The notes beneath the pieces were generated by a model. That model was given only the letters and a program-made list of their open reading frames with translations, was not told where the DNA came from and made no database searches. Below, one piece after another: positions 1-13,100 of a stretch of 64,000 nt of DNA (positions are counted from its first letter, which is position 1; each line of letters starts with the position of its first letter). The position numbers were made by a program, and so were the translations under genes. The stretch is from Anarhynchus alexandrinus (Eukaryota; Chordata; Aves; Charadriiformes; Charadriidae): positions 3,162,509 through 3,226,508 of the forward strand of contig VUYV01000099.1 in assembly GCA_008711295.1 (NCBI GenBank). Reading direction: 5' to 3'.

Positions 1-3000
1 TTCATGAACACGCACCATGTAGAGGAAAGACTTGTCCTCTCCTGACCAGAGAGATGAAGAGAGTACTACCAATCCCAGGAACAGCAGGGTACAGGGAGCC
101 TTAATTCATTTACGCAATCAGAATGAGCACACCCAAATGGATTCAATTTCCCTACTATAATTGTTTCAATTTTATAACACATTGCTAGAAATTCTTGGCA
201 AAAAGATGCAAAAGCAATGAAGACAAACATGAGCCAAAGTACAATGATCCGACTGATCCTTTTGTAACTAACCAAACATAAACAAGGATTAAACATAGCT
301 AACTTCTGTTTACTATTCCAATGACAAAATCACTCTTAGAAGAGTGTTTACAAAAAGGGCATATTGTTTCAGGCCTTCTGAGATCTAGCTCTCCACAGAA
401 ATCATTTGTAACAGTCAAATGTTTATCATTTACAGCATTTCAAACAGGGTAACCCCAGGAACTGGAACACAGCTGGCAGATGGTGAAAGAAATTAAGCTC
501 ATGACATGGTTCAGTAAACAGCAAATTACACTAAGGTGTAGGTGCTCCCCACCCCAGGACAACTGCTGCACTCAGGAACTTTTTAGGGCTCTACTGAAAC
601 ACACCAAAACTTCCCCAACTTCTACCACCACATAGCCAGCCCATAAAACTTAACTTGCCAGGTTACCTTGAGATGGAAACCCAGTGTGCAAGCAACCCTT
701 TCCCAGTTCTTCCGTCTGTCCTCTTTACCAGGAGCTGCTCTCCTGCAGAGCCTGGCAGCGCTCTCCAGGCAGATAACTACAGGCCACATGATTATGAGTC
801 TGGGATAGGGGCATAGGGGATTTGCATAGATCTGTGCTGGAAATGGAAATTGGAGATGGTATTTTCATTTTCATTTAACCTACTTAAAAACAAAGCGAAA
901 TGAAACTCTGAACATATTCAGTGTCACTTGGATATGACTGTATCCTCTAGGTTACAGGGGAGTGAACAAAGGCTGCTTGCAGAGTAATAAAGGACCAGTT
1001 ACAATTAGTTTCCCAATTCTGGAAATAAAAATCTGTAACTGAATGTCCAAGTTGGAAAGTCCTGGGAGAAGGAACTGATAATATACTTTGTATTTGAGCC
1101 TCCTTCCTTTCCCAAAGAATCAATAGACTCCTCCCTGCCTTCTGAAGACTTTTTTAATTTTTGCACTCCTTTTCCCTACCTTCCTGTTGGGTAGAGACTG
1201 CTGAAAACCACAGACTGAAGGTGTACTTCAGTGTAGAAGCAACTAGAGACAAACACTGTTATCGTCACTTTTCCTAATACAGCCACAATGCTGAACATAC
1301 AAGGAGTCTTGTGGAAGGACACCACGTAGACAGTCTTGCAATCAGTCTGCTGCCACATTCTTCCACGCTGGAATCCTTCCTACTCACATTTCATATAATC
1401 TCCCTATTTAAAAAGCTCTGTAATTCTCAACATTACCACTGAATAATATATTTATTAATGTGTTAGTGCCACTAACTGTCCCTGAGGCTTTTCTTGGGAA
1501 CGTGTGTCAGCTTATTGATTCTAGCCCTCCCCTCCCTGCACTGCTTTCCTCCTCTGCCAGGCAGGCAGGAACGTACTTCTGCGCTGCTTCGGGTCATAAT
1601 TGGAAAAAAAGATAGAAATGTTCAGTATGACTCATACATAATTCAGCTTATCAGCTACCCAGGAGAAATGAGAAGAGAAGGTATATGCACGTATATTTCT
1701 CCTACTATCAACAGGAGAAATAATTTCCAGTTACACTAAGTATACGTAGTTTGGCCACAATAGGATTTTGCAGTTAGAAAGGAAAAATGAGAGACATGGG
1801 AGCAGAGAATGAAAAGGTAGTAGGGAATCGAACTGTTAAAAGAGATTCACTTATGTGAGAATTCCCGATTCCTCCAGGAGACTGGACTCATGCTTCTCTC
1901 TTAATATTCAGAATGGAATAAGTTGGCAATTAGAAAGGATTATCTGCCTCTGATCTGTAAAACATTGCAGAAATCTAAATAAAATAAAGCTCCAGATTAG
2001 TTAGCTACAAAGACATCTAATAACAACCTGCTAAACCCTGACTGTGACTTCTGGATTTCATGTTAAGGCCTACGTTCTAAAGCGCAAATTGTGAAGAAGC
2101 ATTAAAACTTATTGTTATAAAGGATTTTTAATGTAGAAATCAATACATGCTGTGTATTTAGCAGCATGTAACCATGAGGACGTCTACGATAGAGCTTTGT
2201 CATGCACCGGGGACCACTGCATTAGTCAAATTCTTGAAAGGAAGTGCAGAATGTCTGCATCATTCAAACTGCCACCTGAGAGCAATTACAGAAATTATTT
2301 TAACCCCAGAAGCAGAGGGAAAATCCAATCCTAGCTGACAGTCTTGAGGGTATCAAGAGTGCCACGTGAAACATGTCATTTTCAAATACCTCTACAAAAT
2401 TCATGTTAGGAAATTGATGGCATAACAAAGAGGTGGGGCACTTACCATTATTCTTTAGAGTCCACTGAGCCTAAACACAACCGCAACTAGGGCACTAAGT
2501 TGCAATATCCACTTTGCCAACATGTAAGCAAACAAAGGAATATTAATAATAATAATAAAAAAATTCACACCCCAAAATGCAGAAACAGCATAATCTAATG
2601 CAGACAACATCGAACAATAAGATAGCATGACTGAAAAAATACAGACCTGCCCATAGAAAGTCTCAGAAAAGAGAAATATAAAATGTTCTTTCTTAAATAC
2701 ACATACATCATAACAGCACTCATCTTTGTCAGTTAAGCCAACACAAGATGCACACGTAGCTCTTCATCCTCTGTAATCAAGCTCACAACTCTATATGCAT
2801 GAGCACATACAAACCGTTATACAGCAAATGTTTCTTAATTTTGCCCATTACGAGAGTGTCCAGCAAAGGGTTGATACTCTTCAGTTAGAGAAGAAAACAC
2901 AGATCCCTAGCCAGCAGGTCATTTTTGACCTTAAGGGATCACGTTAAACTAGCATTACTCCCGATTAAAGGAAGTTTCCAAACAGAATAGCAGGGTCTGT

Positions 3001-4716
3001 GCCTGATGGGTAGTGACTTTTGCTTCTGTGGTTCTTAAATTGTGTGCACGCACGTCTTTTCCTGTCTCTGGTGTTTCCTAACATTCCCTATTTATGTGGT
3101 GGTCTGCAAATTTTACCTCACCAGGAAATCAGCGGGAGCACCACAGAGCGAAGAAATACTGTTGTGCTCCTTTATGCAATGCATGTCTCTGTGGGCCTTT
3201 GAACACTTAACACAGAGCAAATAAATTATTAGCGTGTGTGTGCATGTGCATACATATCTAAGATACCTAAAGGCAACTGCAACCAAAGGAAACAGGAATG
3301 TTCTTGGAACAGTCAGGTATTCAAGTATCTAGTATCACAAAAATCCAGTTGCAAGAAGCATTTAAATGCAGATCTACACGTAAACTGCTGAAAAGAGCTC
3401 CACTGAGCTTTATGCACTCACATACACGGCTGCATAGGCAAGACGTAACAAAAAAGATCTGATTTCCCCTCCCTAATTTTCAAGTCTATAGCACCTGTTA
3501 TCCTATTCTTAATAATACTACTACTGAAGAGCAAGCTGATCCTTTAAGATGCCCCACCTCCAGAAACAAGATACACAATCACATCAAGTATTGAATGATT
3601 TCTATGATTCCCATCACCACAGTGTCTGAGTACATTACAGTTGTTCAATGTATTCTTTGTCACAGAGCAGAGAGGAAAATATGATTACCTCTATGCTATA
3701 AATGGGGATGGGAGAACAAGGGACAATAGGTAACTTGTCATGTATGGCTGGCACACTCACCGTTGGGATAACCAGTCTCCTCTGGTTCAAAATCATACAA
3801 CAATAAAGGCTTTCCACTCTAGTTTTTTCGTTATTCAAAAGTTTCTACATCAATCCATATACACCAAGCAATTTGCTAAGCTTTTTCCCCACTTGTCTTA
3901 GTAAATGCAAGTAAACAAAAAAAAAAAATCATTCAGCCAAATGCCCCAGATTTGTAACATCTCAGTACATTTACAAAAGCCTATATATAAACAAATAATA
4001 CAACACATTGAAAAAAGCACATTCCCTTAAAAGCAGGCAATAATTCTGACAATCTAATATTAAAAAAATCAACTGATCACAAGACTTTTTATAGCTAATA
4101 CACTGTTCTTCCACAAAACATTCCGTTTAGAAGAAACAACATAGCAAGCAAAATAAAACCTGCTCATATAGCAGACAAGGATCAAAATCTATTCTTTAAC
4201 AGGAGAAATGGAATAACAAGTTTTGACTACAGTGAAAAGTAAACCCAGCTAAATTCCCAATCAAACTCAAAATCTGAAGAGTAACCTGAAAATCTATTCA
4301 AGAACCGTGCCGATTTAATCCAGAAGGTGCAGCAACATAGATTAAATTTCTGACTGTCAGATACAATTCTTAGATAACCTGAAGATAGATATTATATTAA
4401 AGCAAACAGACAAGGAAAGTATACAAATGTCTCTATGGCTAGCCCTCCAAGTTAGAAATGACACACCTCAACCAGACAATACAACTAAAACCCTTTAAAG
4501 GAAGTTCAGAATCTGCAATCCTTTCATGATTGTTTCAAAAATATTAGGTTCTATCACTTGCAGAAATTATAGCAAATGATAGAGGACGAACACAGCTTTT
4601 CCAAACCAAACTAGAATATCACTATGTCATTTAAAAACACCACACCAACATGTAGCCACCAAAGCCAAAACCATGTCTTCTCCCACCTCTAAGGCATGAA
4701 AAAACTTCCCACTTAC
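1..4716 (-). other. PTPRF: PTPRF intron downstream of Ig1 (partial)
   Basis: This AT-rich stretch follows the gtaagt donor at 4716 and runs off the window. A search by eye on the minus strand for the expected Ig2 exon found nothing. A short TAA/AAT run lies at 2542-2563 and an A run near 3917. No gene or interspersed repeat was recognised. Confidence 0.7.
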
Positions 4717-4858
4717 CTTCTAACACTGTTAATTTGGCACTCGTGTTTATCTCCCCAACACTATTGGTTGCTGTGCACTCATAGATAGCTTCATCTCGAT
4801 GAACACGCAGGGGCTGTATCCGCAGAACTGATCCTGATCCATCATCAAACTCAATAAC
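4717..4858 (-). CDS. PTPRF: PTPRF (LAR) exon: second half of Ig domain 1
   Basis: This 142-nt exon encodes 47 residues (about 78-124) plus one base. It starts [10 protein letters not shown], continues through [17 protein letters not shown] and ends AKLTVLE. It supplies the C-terminal strands of Ig1, including the D-x-A-x-Y-x-C signature; Cys105 should pair with Cys52 of the previous exon. The acceptor is a T-rich tract ending ttaaag|GTT and the donor is GAAG|gtaagt, a strong match. Entry phase 0 fits the previous exon's RFE end exactly, and the joined RFE-VIEF order is characteristic of the family. The [15 protein letters not shown] segment is typical of LAR/PTPRF; PTPRD has VASNNVGEIS. The following exon (start of Ig2, expected to contain a PGFPSIDMGPQ-like motif) was not found between 1 and 4716, so it lies outside the window. 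Confidence 0.96.
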
Positions 4859-7594
4859 CTTTAACAATGAAAAGAAAACACGTTTTTATTGATATCCTCT
4901 GCAACAAAAACTGAAAGTCAAAACAATCCAGGGGTTAAAAACCAAACCAAAACAAGCCCTGTAAGCTATAAAATACCACGCAACTAGTCAAGCATTCCAA
5001 GTCCAGAAATGCAAAAATTTCAGAGTCAAGAACATATTTGTCCTCTGAGGAGGCCAGAACAAATGAAGATCCAATGAGGTTCTTTATGAATCAATTAAGG
5101 CTGACAAATTATCAACCTGGTAATAAAGATGTGGATCTGATGATTTAAAACATCTGAGCCATATTTGCACTAATGGTTTTACTAATCACACTGATAGCAA
5201 TTTAGTGCCAACTTTCACCTTGATGGAAGAGCAGAATGATATACTCCTGTGGGATTACGAGGAAAATAGTAACAAAACGAGAATAAAACCTTGAGCACCT
5301 CCACTGCATGCTAACTCCAGCAGAAAGTGAGGGTTTTTAATGTCCTTCAGCATCGGGTACTTTGCAACTCCGGCATAATCAACAATGATGTAATTACAAT
5401 TCCTTCCACAGCATAATAAATTATGTCCTTAATAAATCATTGCCTTTCCATCCATCCTGCTAAGCTGTAACATGCATTACTTTAACTTCTACATGGAAGA
5501 AAGAGGTATTTGTTAGTTTGCAGCTGGATCAGTATAAGCTATTCCTTAATGGCAAGAATGTGAAGGCACAGCCTCAGGCCACTGTTAATGCCAAACTCAT
5601 CCTTCTCCTATTACTGAGCACAGCAAAAGTTGGAAATATTAACTCTACTGCAGATGGTGACAGCATGAGGGAAAGGCAAAAGGCCCCCTCCTGTCACTTG
5701 GGAACTGCAGGGGCAGACGAAGAGACTAAGCTATACTTTGTTCCAGAGACATGTACGTCAGCCTAGGACCTGCGTTAGCCCCCTGCAAAACCTTTACCCA
5801 GTTTTCAAGAGCCCTGTTTCGGACTGCTTCTCCCAGCACACAGACCAAATGAGTGAAAACAGGAAGGAGAAAAACAATGCGCACCACAAGACTCTGCAGT
5901 AACAGGAGAAATAGGAAGGAATTAAAAGGCAACCAAGACTACTGAAAATCTGTTAATCCTCGCAGTGGAAGGAATAGCTCTTCTGTTCCAAGTAATAGAA
6001 ACAGCTTGCAAAACCCCCTAATTTGGGGTCAAGTAGCAGCAGACAGGACAAAGAAATGTGAACGTCATCACAGTACATTTTATGGAATTAAAATATTTTT
6101 TTTAAAATACTCAATTTTAAATTAAATATGAAACTGTGATAAAACGCTAAACTTTCTATAATCTTTACACAGGATAGGGTTACTGCCAAATTTTAAAACA
6201 AGACAAAGTCAAATGCAGAGATTAATTCACTTCAGTGGTAAGGACTAAAAAGCTAAGAGATGAAACAGCAGAAAAGCTCTTTTGCCCTTACTATCCTTTG
6301 AACAAACGCTCTTGTGTGACAGGAAGGGAGCTACAACTACTAAGGATGTTACAGACACTGAGACCAGAAATGCTGTTCATTTGCTAATGATGGATACCTC
6401 TTTTGTGTAATAACTCAGCATGTGTGCGTCAGATTTATTAATTTTTTTCATTTCAACTGAATTCCAGTTTTCCTCCAAATAAAGACTAGCTTAGTAATGA
6501 GGTAAAATTAATAGTTTTCCAGGAAAATAAGAAAGATATTATTCACTGGCTCCTAACACAATAAAAATACCTCAACTATGGATCAAAACTGATGTGAATA
6601 AAGGTATGAAATTGCTTATATAAATGCATATAATGTGGCACAGCCCTCTGGTCAGTCACAGTAAGTACTAAATTCACTATAAGGTTATATTTACTTACAA
6701 ATCAGAATGTTTAAATGGTTACTATACAACAAGACTTAACCTTTATTAGAGGAAAAATAACAATGTAAAACAAGAGTAAAATTGATTACTTTAATCAAGG
6801 TTTTCTGCTCACATACAAAGTCATGATTAAAATTGGTGACTTGAATCAATCCATTCTGGGCAGCAAAGTCATCTTGTGCTCTAGTCAGAATAGCAAAAAC
6901 ATCAAAGACAGGGGATTAGAGGAAAGGCAGCAGAATGGTAGAAGGGTCGCATTTCCAAGGGCAGTTTTAGAGAAAATAACCCAATTCCAAAAAAGGAAAG
7001 TGGAGAAGAAGGTGGAGAAAGTCAGTGAAAAAGTGTTTGCTATTTAAAATATGAACCAAATTGGACCATTTTTCAAAAGCATTTCTGATAACTGCTCTTC
7101 CTTCTTCCTTTCACTCAGACTTTAGTTCACAGGGAAGTCAAATTACCCCTTCAAGATGACTTCATCGCTCCCCTCCCAAGCGCATTTGTGGGAGGGATGG
7201 CAGTAGCAGTCACTTAGAAAGCCTTCCAATAGCATTTTGGCATCCCACTTTTGAATTTCACTGGGGATAGGAGGCGCCTTATCAATTTTCACAATGAAAA
7301 CAGAAGATAACTGCCAGGTCCAACTCTTATCTGCCACCCAAATCGGTGTAAGCCCCAGTCTCCCATCTGAAGAAGGATCTGCTATGACTGTGCTTCCAGC
7401 GTCGTGTTCAAACGACAGCGCCTGCTCTACAGATTGCATTGCTGCAGGGAAGGAAACTTATTTTACTCTAAAGCTCTAGACTCTGTATTGTAGTGATGCA
7501 GAGATACCCGGGTTGCAATGACGATCATTGCACAATTAAGACCTGCAAGAATTAGATTGATTACCAAATTTTTATTTGTGTTTTTTGTAATTAC
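4859..7594 (-). other. PTPRF: PTPRF intron inside Ig domain 1 (2.7 kb)
   Basis: A phase-0 intron separates the two halves of Ig1, with a gtaatt donor at 7594 and a ttaaag acceptor at 4859. The content is AT-rich, with no repeat family, RNA gene or coding segment that I recognise. An intron at this point in Ig1 is expected for LAR-family genes. Confidence 0.85.
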
Positions 7595-7740
7595 CTCAAA
7601 CCGCTGAGAACTGACTTTCTTCCCCTTCTTCATCCATGTGATACGAGGCTTGGGCTCTCCTGTTGCCTGACACACAAAAGAGGCCACTCCTCCAGAAATC
7701 CCAATCTGATCTTCAGGAGCTTTCATAAACGTTGGCTTGC
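7595..7740 (-). CDS. PTPRF: PTPRF (LAR) exon: first half of Ig domain 1
   Basis: This 146-nt internal exon encodes roughly residues 29-77, taking the ATG at 61486 as residue 1. It opens with GC completing a split Ser codon, then [11 protein letters not shown], and ends QRFE. The acceptor is ttatttttccag|GC and the donor is GAG|gtaatt, a phase-0 exit. The first Ig cysteine is Cys52 in SFVCQ and the core tryptophan is Trp64 in ITWMKK. KKGKK at 66-70 is the lysine loop that binds heparan sulfate and chondroitin sulfate proteoglycans in the LAR family. The [20 protein letters not shown] stretch matches LAR better than PTPRD or PTPRS, which have GDPRP/GDPKP and W-N rather than W-M. The protein is extracellular. 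The preceding coding exon is about 53.7 kb upstream and the next is 2.7 kb downstream. Confidence 0.96.
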
Positions 7741-9649
7741 CTGGAAAAATAACCAAATCACCCCCATGAGGACACAACATCAGATAAGCAAGGAATGTGT
7801 CATGTTAACCTAAATTATAAGATAATTGGTGCTCCTACTACAAATCCAGGTTGAATGGCCTTGGCCACACAAATTCAGCACAGACTGCAACATGACAAGC
7901 ACAGTTTCTGCTTGAGTACCCTTTTCCCCCTGAAATGAATAAAGTCCATCTGGCTTGCCTGTAAATGAGGGCAATAGAGGGCTCCCCCCGGCCCCCTGGG
8001 CATTCATTCAGGTATATGACAATTTGGAACCATTTTTACGGTTTATTTTTTTAATAAATGGATTTTTGCAGGTTTATAACATGGTCATAGCACTGGAAAT
8101 TACAGAACAGCTGACACACCAAACCTACAAAATGTACCATACGTTGACGTTAGTTTTCCTGAAAGCTGTTAAGACATTAATCAAATTAACAGATACAGTT
8201 TGAAGTATATAAATAACAACCTTTAATTTCACTTTAGATGTGGATTGACATAAAAATCCTACAGTCTATACGTATCTGGAAACCTGCACAGGCTGGCGTA
8301 TGCTTGGTAAGAAACTAATCACTAAAAGTGAAAGTCAGCAAAGAAACCAAAGTGACATTCAGGCCTGAAAGACTCAGCAAAAATGAAAAAAATATATCAT
8401 GTAACATTTTAATAATCAATAAAAGAAGTTTCATGAAAATACAGTTGTGTCTTCTGGATTTACAAGACAAACTTGGATGGATAAAACTAGGCATCCAGGT
8501 TGAAGGTTTATATTTTTCTTCTGCACTCACTGTACAAGAGAACTTTGCAGTACGTGAGCCGAGGGTCATTTCGAAACACTGCTTTGTCCAAGTGAGAAGT
8601 GTTTGATGATCTCGTATCCCTAGAAAGCACTAAAACATGAAACTCCACAGAGGGATTTATCAGAGTCCCACCCATGATCTCACTCAGTGCACAGGTCACA
8701 CTAAGCCCACGTTTCAAATACCACCTCAGAGATGAACCTGACCTATAAACGGGGCAGAGACAGCTGCTGGGATGTAGAAAGGAGTAAGAGTGAGAGGAGA
8801 AACCTGTTCAATCCCAAGACACCGACCAGCATTCCCAGCAGAGCTGGCGGTGGTTCCTCATCTTTGCATTCTGGACACGTCCATAAGCATGTCCTTGAGG
8901 GAGAGGGGGTCGACATCTGTAAGCCCAGGTGGTTTAAACACTAAGCTTTTGATGAACTGAGGGCTGAGTTTCCCTGATCTAGGAGGGAGACAGATCCAGC
9001 AACACCAAAAGAATACAATCTTTAAATGCATTTTCCTCATGTATAAGAGATTAAAATGCTAAGGGTGCAGTTGCAAGTTACGGCTGAGCCAGGCTGGCAG
9101 CTTGCAGCTACTGAAGGGGCAGGAGGCCTTGCTCTGCCCCTCGTCCCACTCCGCTCCCCGTCTCCAGCCACCAGCAACCAAATCCCTAGCTGCCTTTTAT
9201 TTTTCTTTTCTTTCTCCACGCCTCCCCCCCCCACCCACCTTCTTTCCAAGCAAGGTAGGGAGCACGGTGGCTCAGGGAGGGCTCAGAGAGGGGGCTCTGG
9301 AAAATGGCACCTCTCCCTCACCTCAGCAGCTGCAGGCTGGCACCTGCCACCTGAAGCTGCAATTTTGCAGTTGTCAGCAACTCAACAGCAATCTCGGAAG
9401 ATTTTGCTAAAACTGCAGTACCGTCCTTAATCTCAGTTTTGCCTTCTGGTTTAGCCCACCCTAACTGCTTACGCAGACCCCCACTGTCCCTCCAGCATGG
9501 CAGAGGGTGATGCCACAAGCACGGCAGCTCGACCAAGTGACATAATCCAACTGCTGCTTTTGACAAAGCCCAGAGGCCGGGCTCTGCCCTGCTCCAATGT
9601 GTGTGGACCAGACCAGGGAGATTGCTGAGGGCCCAGGGTGCTTCTTGCT
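7741..9649. other. Intronic stretch, no gene seen; GC-rich from about 9060
   Basis: 7741-9050 is ordinary AT-rich intron. From about 9060 the base composition becomes GC-rich with pyrimidine tracts, including a C run near 9226-9235, leading into the LTR-like block. The overlapping ORFs on both strands here are low in information and match no family I know. The GC-rich part may belong to the same retroviral element, but I cannot place a boundary. Confidence 0.5.
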
Positions 9650-10170
9650 TCACACGTGCACCATGACCGTCTGTATGGGGTGTAGGCACCAAGGTGGTGG
9701 CTGTGGGGAGCTGCAGGGGGGGGTCCATGAGGAGACGTCAGGGCTGCCCTGTCCACAGCCAGTTCTACAACGGCCCCACAGCAGGGCAGAGTCAAGCTCG
9801 TCATGGCGGTGCCTCTGTGGAAACAGGTTTAAGAAGGGGCAAAACGCCTCACAGCATTGAGGAGCAATGTAAAAAGTGTGCAAAACAGCCCTGTGAGCAC
9901 CCAGGTCAGAGGGGGAGGAGGAGCTCCAGGCACCCAAGCAGAGACTCCCCTACAGCCCATGAAGACACCATGGTGGAGCAGGTATTCCCCTGCAGTCCAC
10001 AAATGGGTGGACATCTGGCAGTCCCCAAGGTCAGCCCACCACAGCTTCAGAGCAAAGGACCAGTTGGCACCCCATGGAGAAGCAACGACCAGCTCAGGAC
10101 ACGCTTAGCAGAGAGTGCCTGGTGGCATGCCACTGCTGAGGCAGCAGGACAGCAGACCCCTTCATAACTT
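9650..10170 (+). mobile_element. Avian endogenous-retrovirus LTR-like block
   Basis: The block resembles a common bird ERV LTR family. The recognisable order is: an ACAGCCAGTTCT-type segment near 9757, a tttaagaaggggcaaaac segment near 9828, the ttgaggagcaatg and agccctgtgagcaccc segments near 9857-9902, a gggggaggaggagctccagg purine stretch near 9911, then spaced repeats of the cagcccatg...ggtggagcaggt type near 9953-10020. It is GC-rich against AT-rich surroundings. Orientation is given relative to the consensus as I remember it, antisense to PTPRF. Element ends, target-site duplication and subfamily are not resolved. No retroviral protein domain was recognised nearby, so this is probably a solo or partial copy. 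Confidence 0.7.
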
Positions 10171-13100
10171 GCAACATCAGATGCTCCACTTGGACTGTGG
10201 TTGTGTGCTAGGGAGCCCACCAACTGCCCACATGGACCACAGGCACCAGGGGATGCGCCAACCCTGAACCTAGGTGATCTGGAGGTCACAGCTGAGACAC
10301 TAAGCTGCAGGCCTGGACCTCTACTATTGCTGCTTGCTCAGCTTTATTTCCAAAAGGCCTTTGCAGACACTGGATCCACCAAGGTCAGCACTGTCCATGC
10401 AGACGTGGATACGCATGCCCTGTCCTCAACAACCTTCCGAAGGAACATCACAGACTTGACCACAGAAATTCATCATGCACAGGTGTACTGAATTTTGTCA
10501 TCCTTGGTGAAGGGAGCCCTGAGGACTGCACAAAGAAAATAGCTCCAAAGCCAGAAAATGCCTTTTATGACATGATGGCGGCTCTCTGCAGTCTTTGGCA
10601 CCCCGTCCTGACATGAACAGCAAGCACTTATTAAGTGTGCTTGCTTAACTGATGCTGATTTCACATATTTACTCATCTATAATCATGTCTATTTCTACTT
10701 AGTTTATATTTACATATATCTGTGTTTATTCACCTCTCATCTATCCCAGTGAAATGTTAATTTACTGTTCAGGCTGCTAGTGATTGCAGTGTGATTGACT
10801 GTTTTGCTATGCAGTATGCTGAGCTGATGTCTTGTATTGCATTTCGGCAGTTGATTTGTTCTTTTGATTTTCTGTTATTTACTCTGTGATCTTAGTAAAA
10901 TAGTGTAAATTTTTCAAATGACATACAGAATCCAAATACAACAGAATCCAAAAAACTTTTGTCCTTGAAGAATACAATGCAATTATATCTCTCACTGTAC
11001 ACCTACTCCTCAGCTTGTACACTGAGGACTTACTTTACTTTTGTACATTTTAAAAAAATCAATACTATTAAAAACCAGAACAAAAGAAAACTGAATGTTC
11101 ACAGGCAGTAAAACCTAAAAAACCTGCTGCCTTGTTCAGCTTGAATTTACATTGTTGTAATGAATCTTTTTCCCCTGCACATTTAATTGAGCAACACTGA
11201 TTTCTGGAAACCATCTAAATCCACCGAGACTGGTCACGAAAGTATTCCTGTATATAAACCGAATTCTCACAGTCTGGGAAAGGGTATTTCTACAAAGCCA
11301 TTTTAAATGTTTGTATGCCCTAAAGTTTTTAAATGGAAGGAAAGTACTAATTAAGCAAACCTAAAATCCTGAGTCCTGGCCCCAGGACAATACAGTCGGG
11401 CATGGGTGTACATATTTCTATACTGATTGGTACCTGTTACAGAAAATCCTAAAACTTATCTCAGTGAGAGCTAATAGTAGTGCGACAGATCATCCATGAA
11501 AATCTTGGTGTCTGTGGAAAATGCATGCTAAATTGGCTAGACTACCTGCACACCTCCTCTCCAACCAACATGTCTTTAACTCTGATGCCCAGAGGCAGCT
11601 GTGTGGGACACATGACTAGTTACCTCCAAAGGGCAGTAGTAACAACCACTAGGGATAGGGCCAGGTGATGGTCCAAGCTGTCTTTTTTAACCTGTTTTGA
11701 GTGTTTGCACTGTTAGGGTAGGCCTAAAAACACAACCAGACAAAAATAAGGATGTATTGAAAATAAAATATTTAACCAGTAACCTAAGCCCTTCTCTTCC
11801 CCCCCCCTCTTAAATTCAAAGTGATCAGTCTCCACGGAAGACTATGCACATCCCAAGCTTGAAGTTAACTGTTTGCTGTTTAAACAAACTGCAAATAAAT
11901 ACAAAGAACTGAAATGTCTTTCGCAGTGAAATCCTGTCTTTTCCCTGATGACCTAAGGACCAGGCAAACCTGAAGATTTTTTTATTGAAAGTTTAAAAAA
12001 GAAAAAGAGTGATCATATTCCAAAGACAAATCTGGGAAATGTCAGCTTGAGAGAAAACCTCCCGAGCAAGTCTTGGGTGACAGCAGGGAGAGGTGCTGGA
12101 TGGCTGGGTGCCCATTACACCCACCTTTGCTTACTCCATCACGTGGAATAACAACTCCAGACTGGTGTATTTGTCATTTAATAACTCTAAGTCCAAACAA
12201 CTCCAGCCTCTCTCTCCCTAGCCTCTCTGCTCAGTGTCAGATCCCTGGAGCGCGTTCAGTCCTCACCCTCGAAACTAATTCTTGCTCCTTGTTTCATAAA
12301 CAAGTTCCCACTACACCGAGAGTGGAAATTACTGCTACCATCATTTCTATTCACTACTCATAAGCTTCAGACAGGAGAATGGGAAAACTTTCACCTTCTT
12401 GGCTGAAATTTTCCCTATTTGGTCTTTGCTCAGAAGTAAATTACTCTAGAGAGCTTATGGGAACAACACAGTTCTGAGGAGGAAGACCGTGAAAAATAGA
12501 GTATTTTAAAGAAACGGGCTTCATCTTATTTGGCTGAAGGCTGAAAAATAACCTCTTGCTCAGACATGCTCTCCATTGAGAAACTTTTAAAAAAAGTTCA
12601 GAAGAAAAAGACTTTCCTTTCACAGTTGATAGTGTTGAAAAAGTCACTTGCTGAGCAAGCACAGATTCCTGGATAATCCTATAAAGTGAATGAATCAGAA
12701 GGAGGGCCTCATGGTATGGAAGAGACGCTAGCAGAGATTCAGGCACACACAAGCCTACTTCACCGTGATGGAAAACAGCAGCAAACTCATGCAAAGCCCT
12801 GGGCTGAGCTAGGGTGTATGATGCGTTCAGAAGAAACGCTCCCTCAAATTGCATTTTAAGACGTCCACAAGAACATGGATACAGAAAGCCAGAGGGAGAA
12901 GCACAAGCAGAGAAGTGAGGTGTGTGCTCATCAGTGAGGCTGCTGTCTGTCCTCCCCAGCAAAGGCAAGCGTGATGGGTCTGGGAGGGTAATATGAAGCC
13001 CTCAAAGGCAGAATCTTTAGTCTACTGGAGAGCCACTGACACAGCCTTCCTGCAGGGCAACTCCAAGTGAGAGACAGGCAACCATCCAGATGCATCTCTC

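Noticed and set aside
1..4716. Search for the next PTPRF exon (start of Ig2)
   Set aside because: No minus-strand segment with the expected PGFPSIDMGPQ-like motif and splice sites was found, so the exon is outside the window.
9469..10167. Several overlapping 95-157-codon ORFs on both strands
   Set aside because: They lie in the GC-rich LTR-like block, where stops are rare; the frames overlap each other on both strands and show no retroviral domain.
12441..12968. Minus-strand ORF of 175 codons
   Set aside because: No domain or motif; the length is near the maximum expected by chance for six frames of 64 kb.
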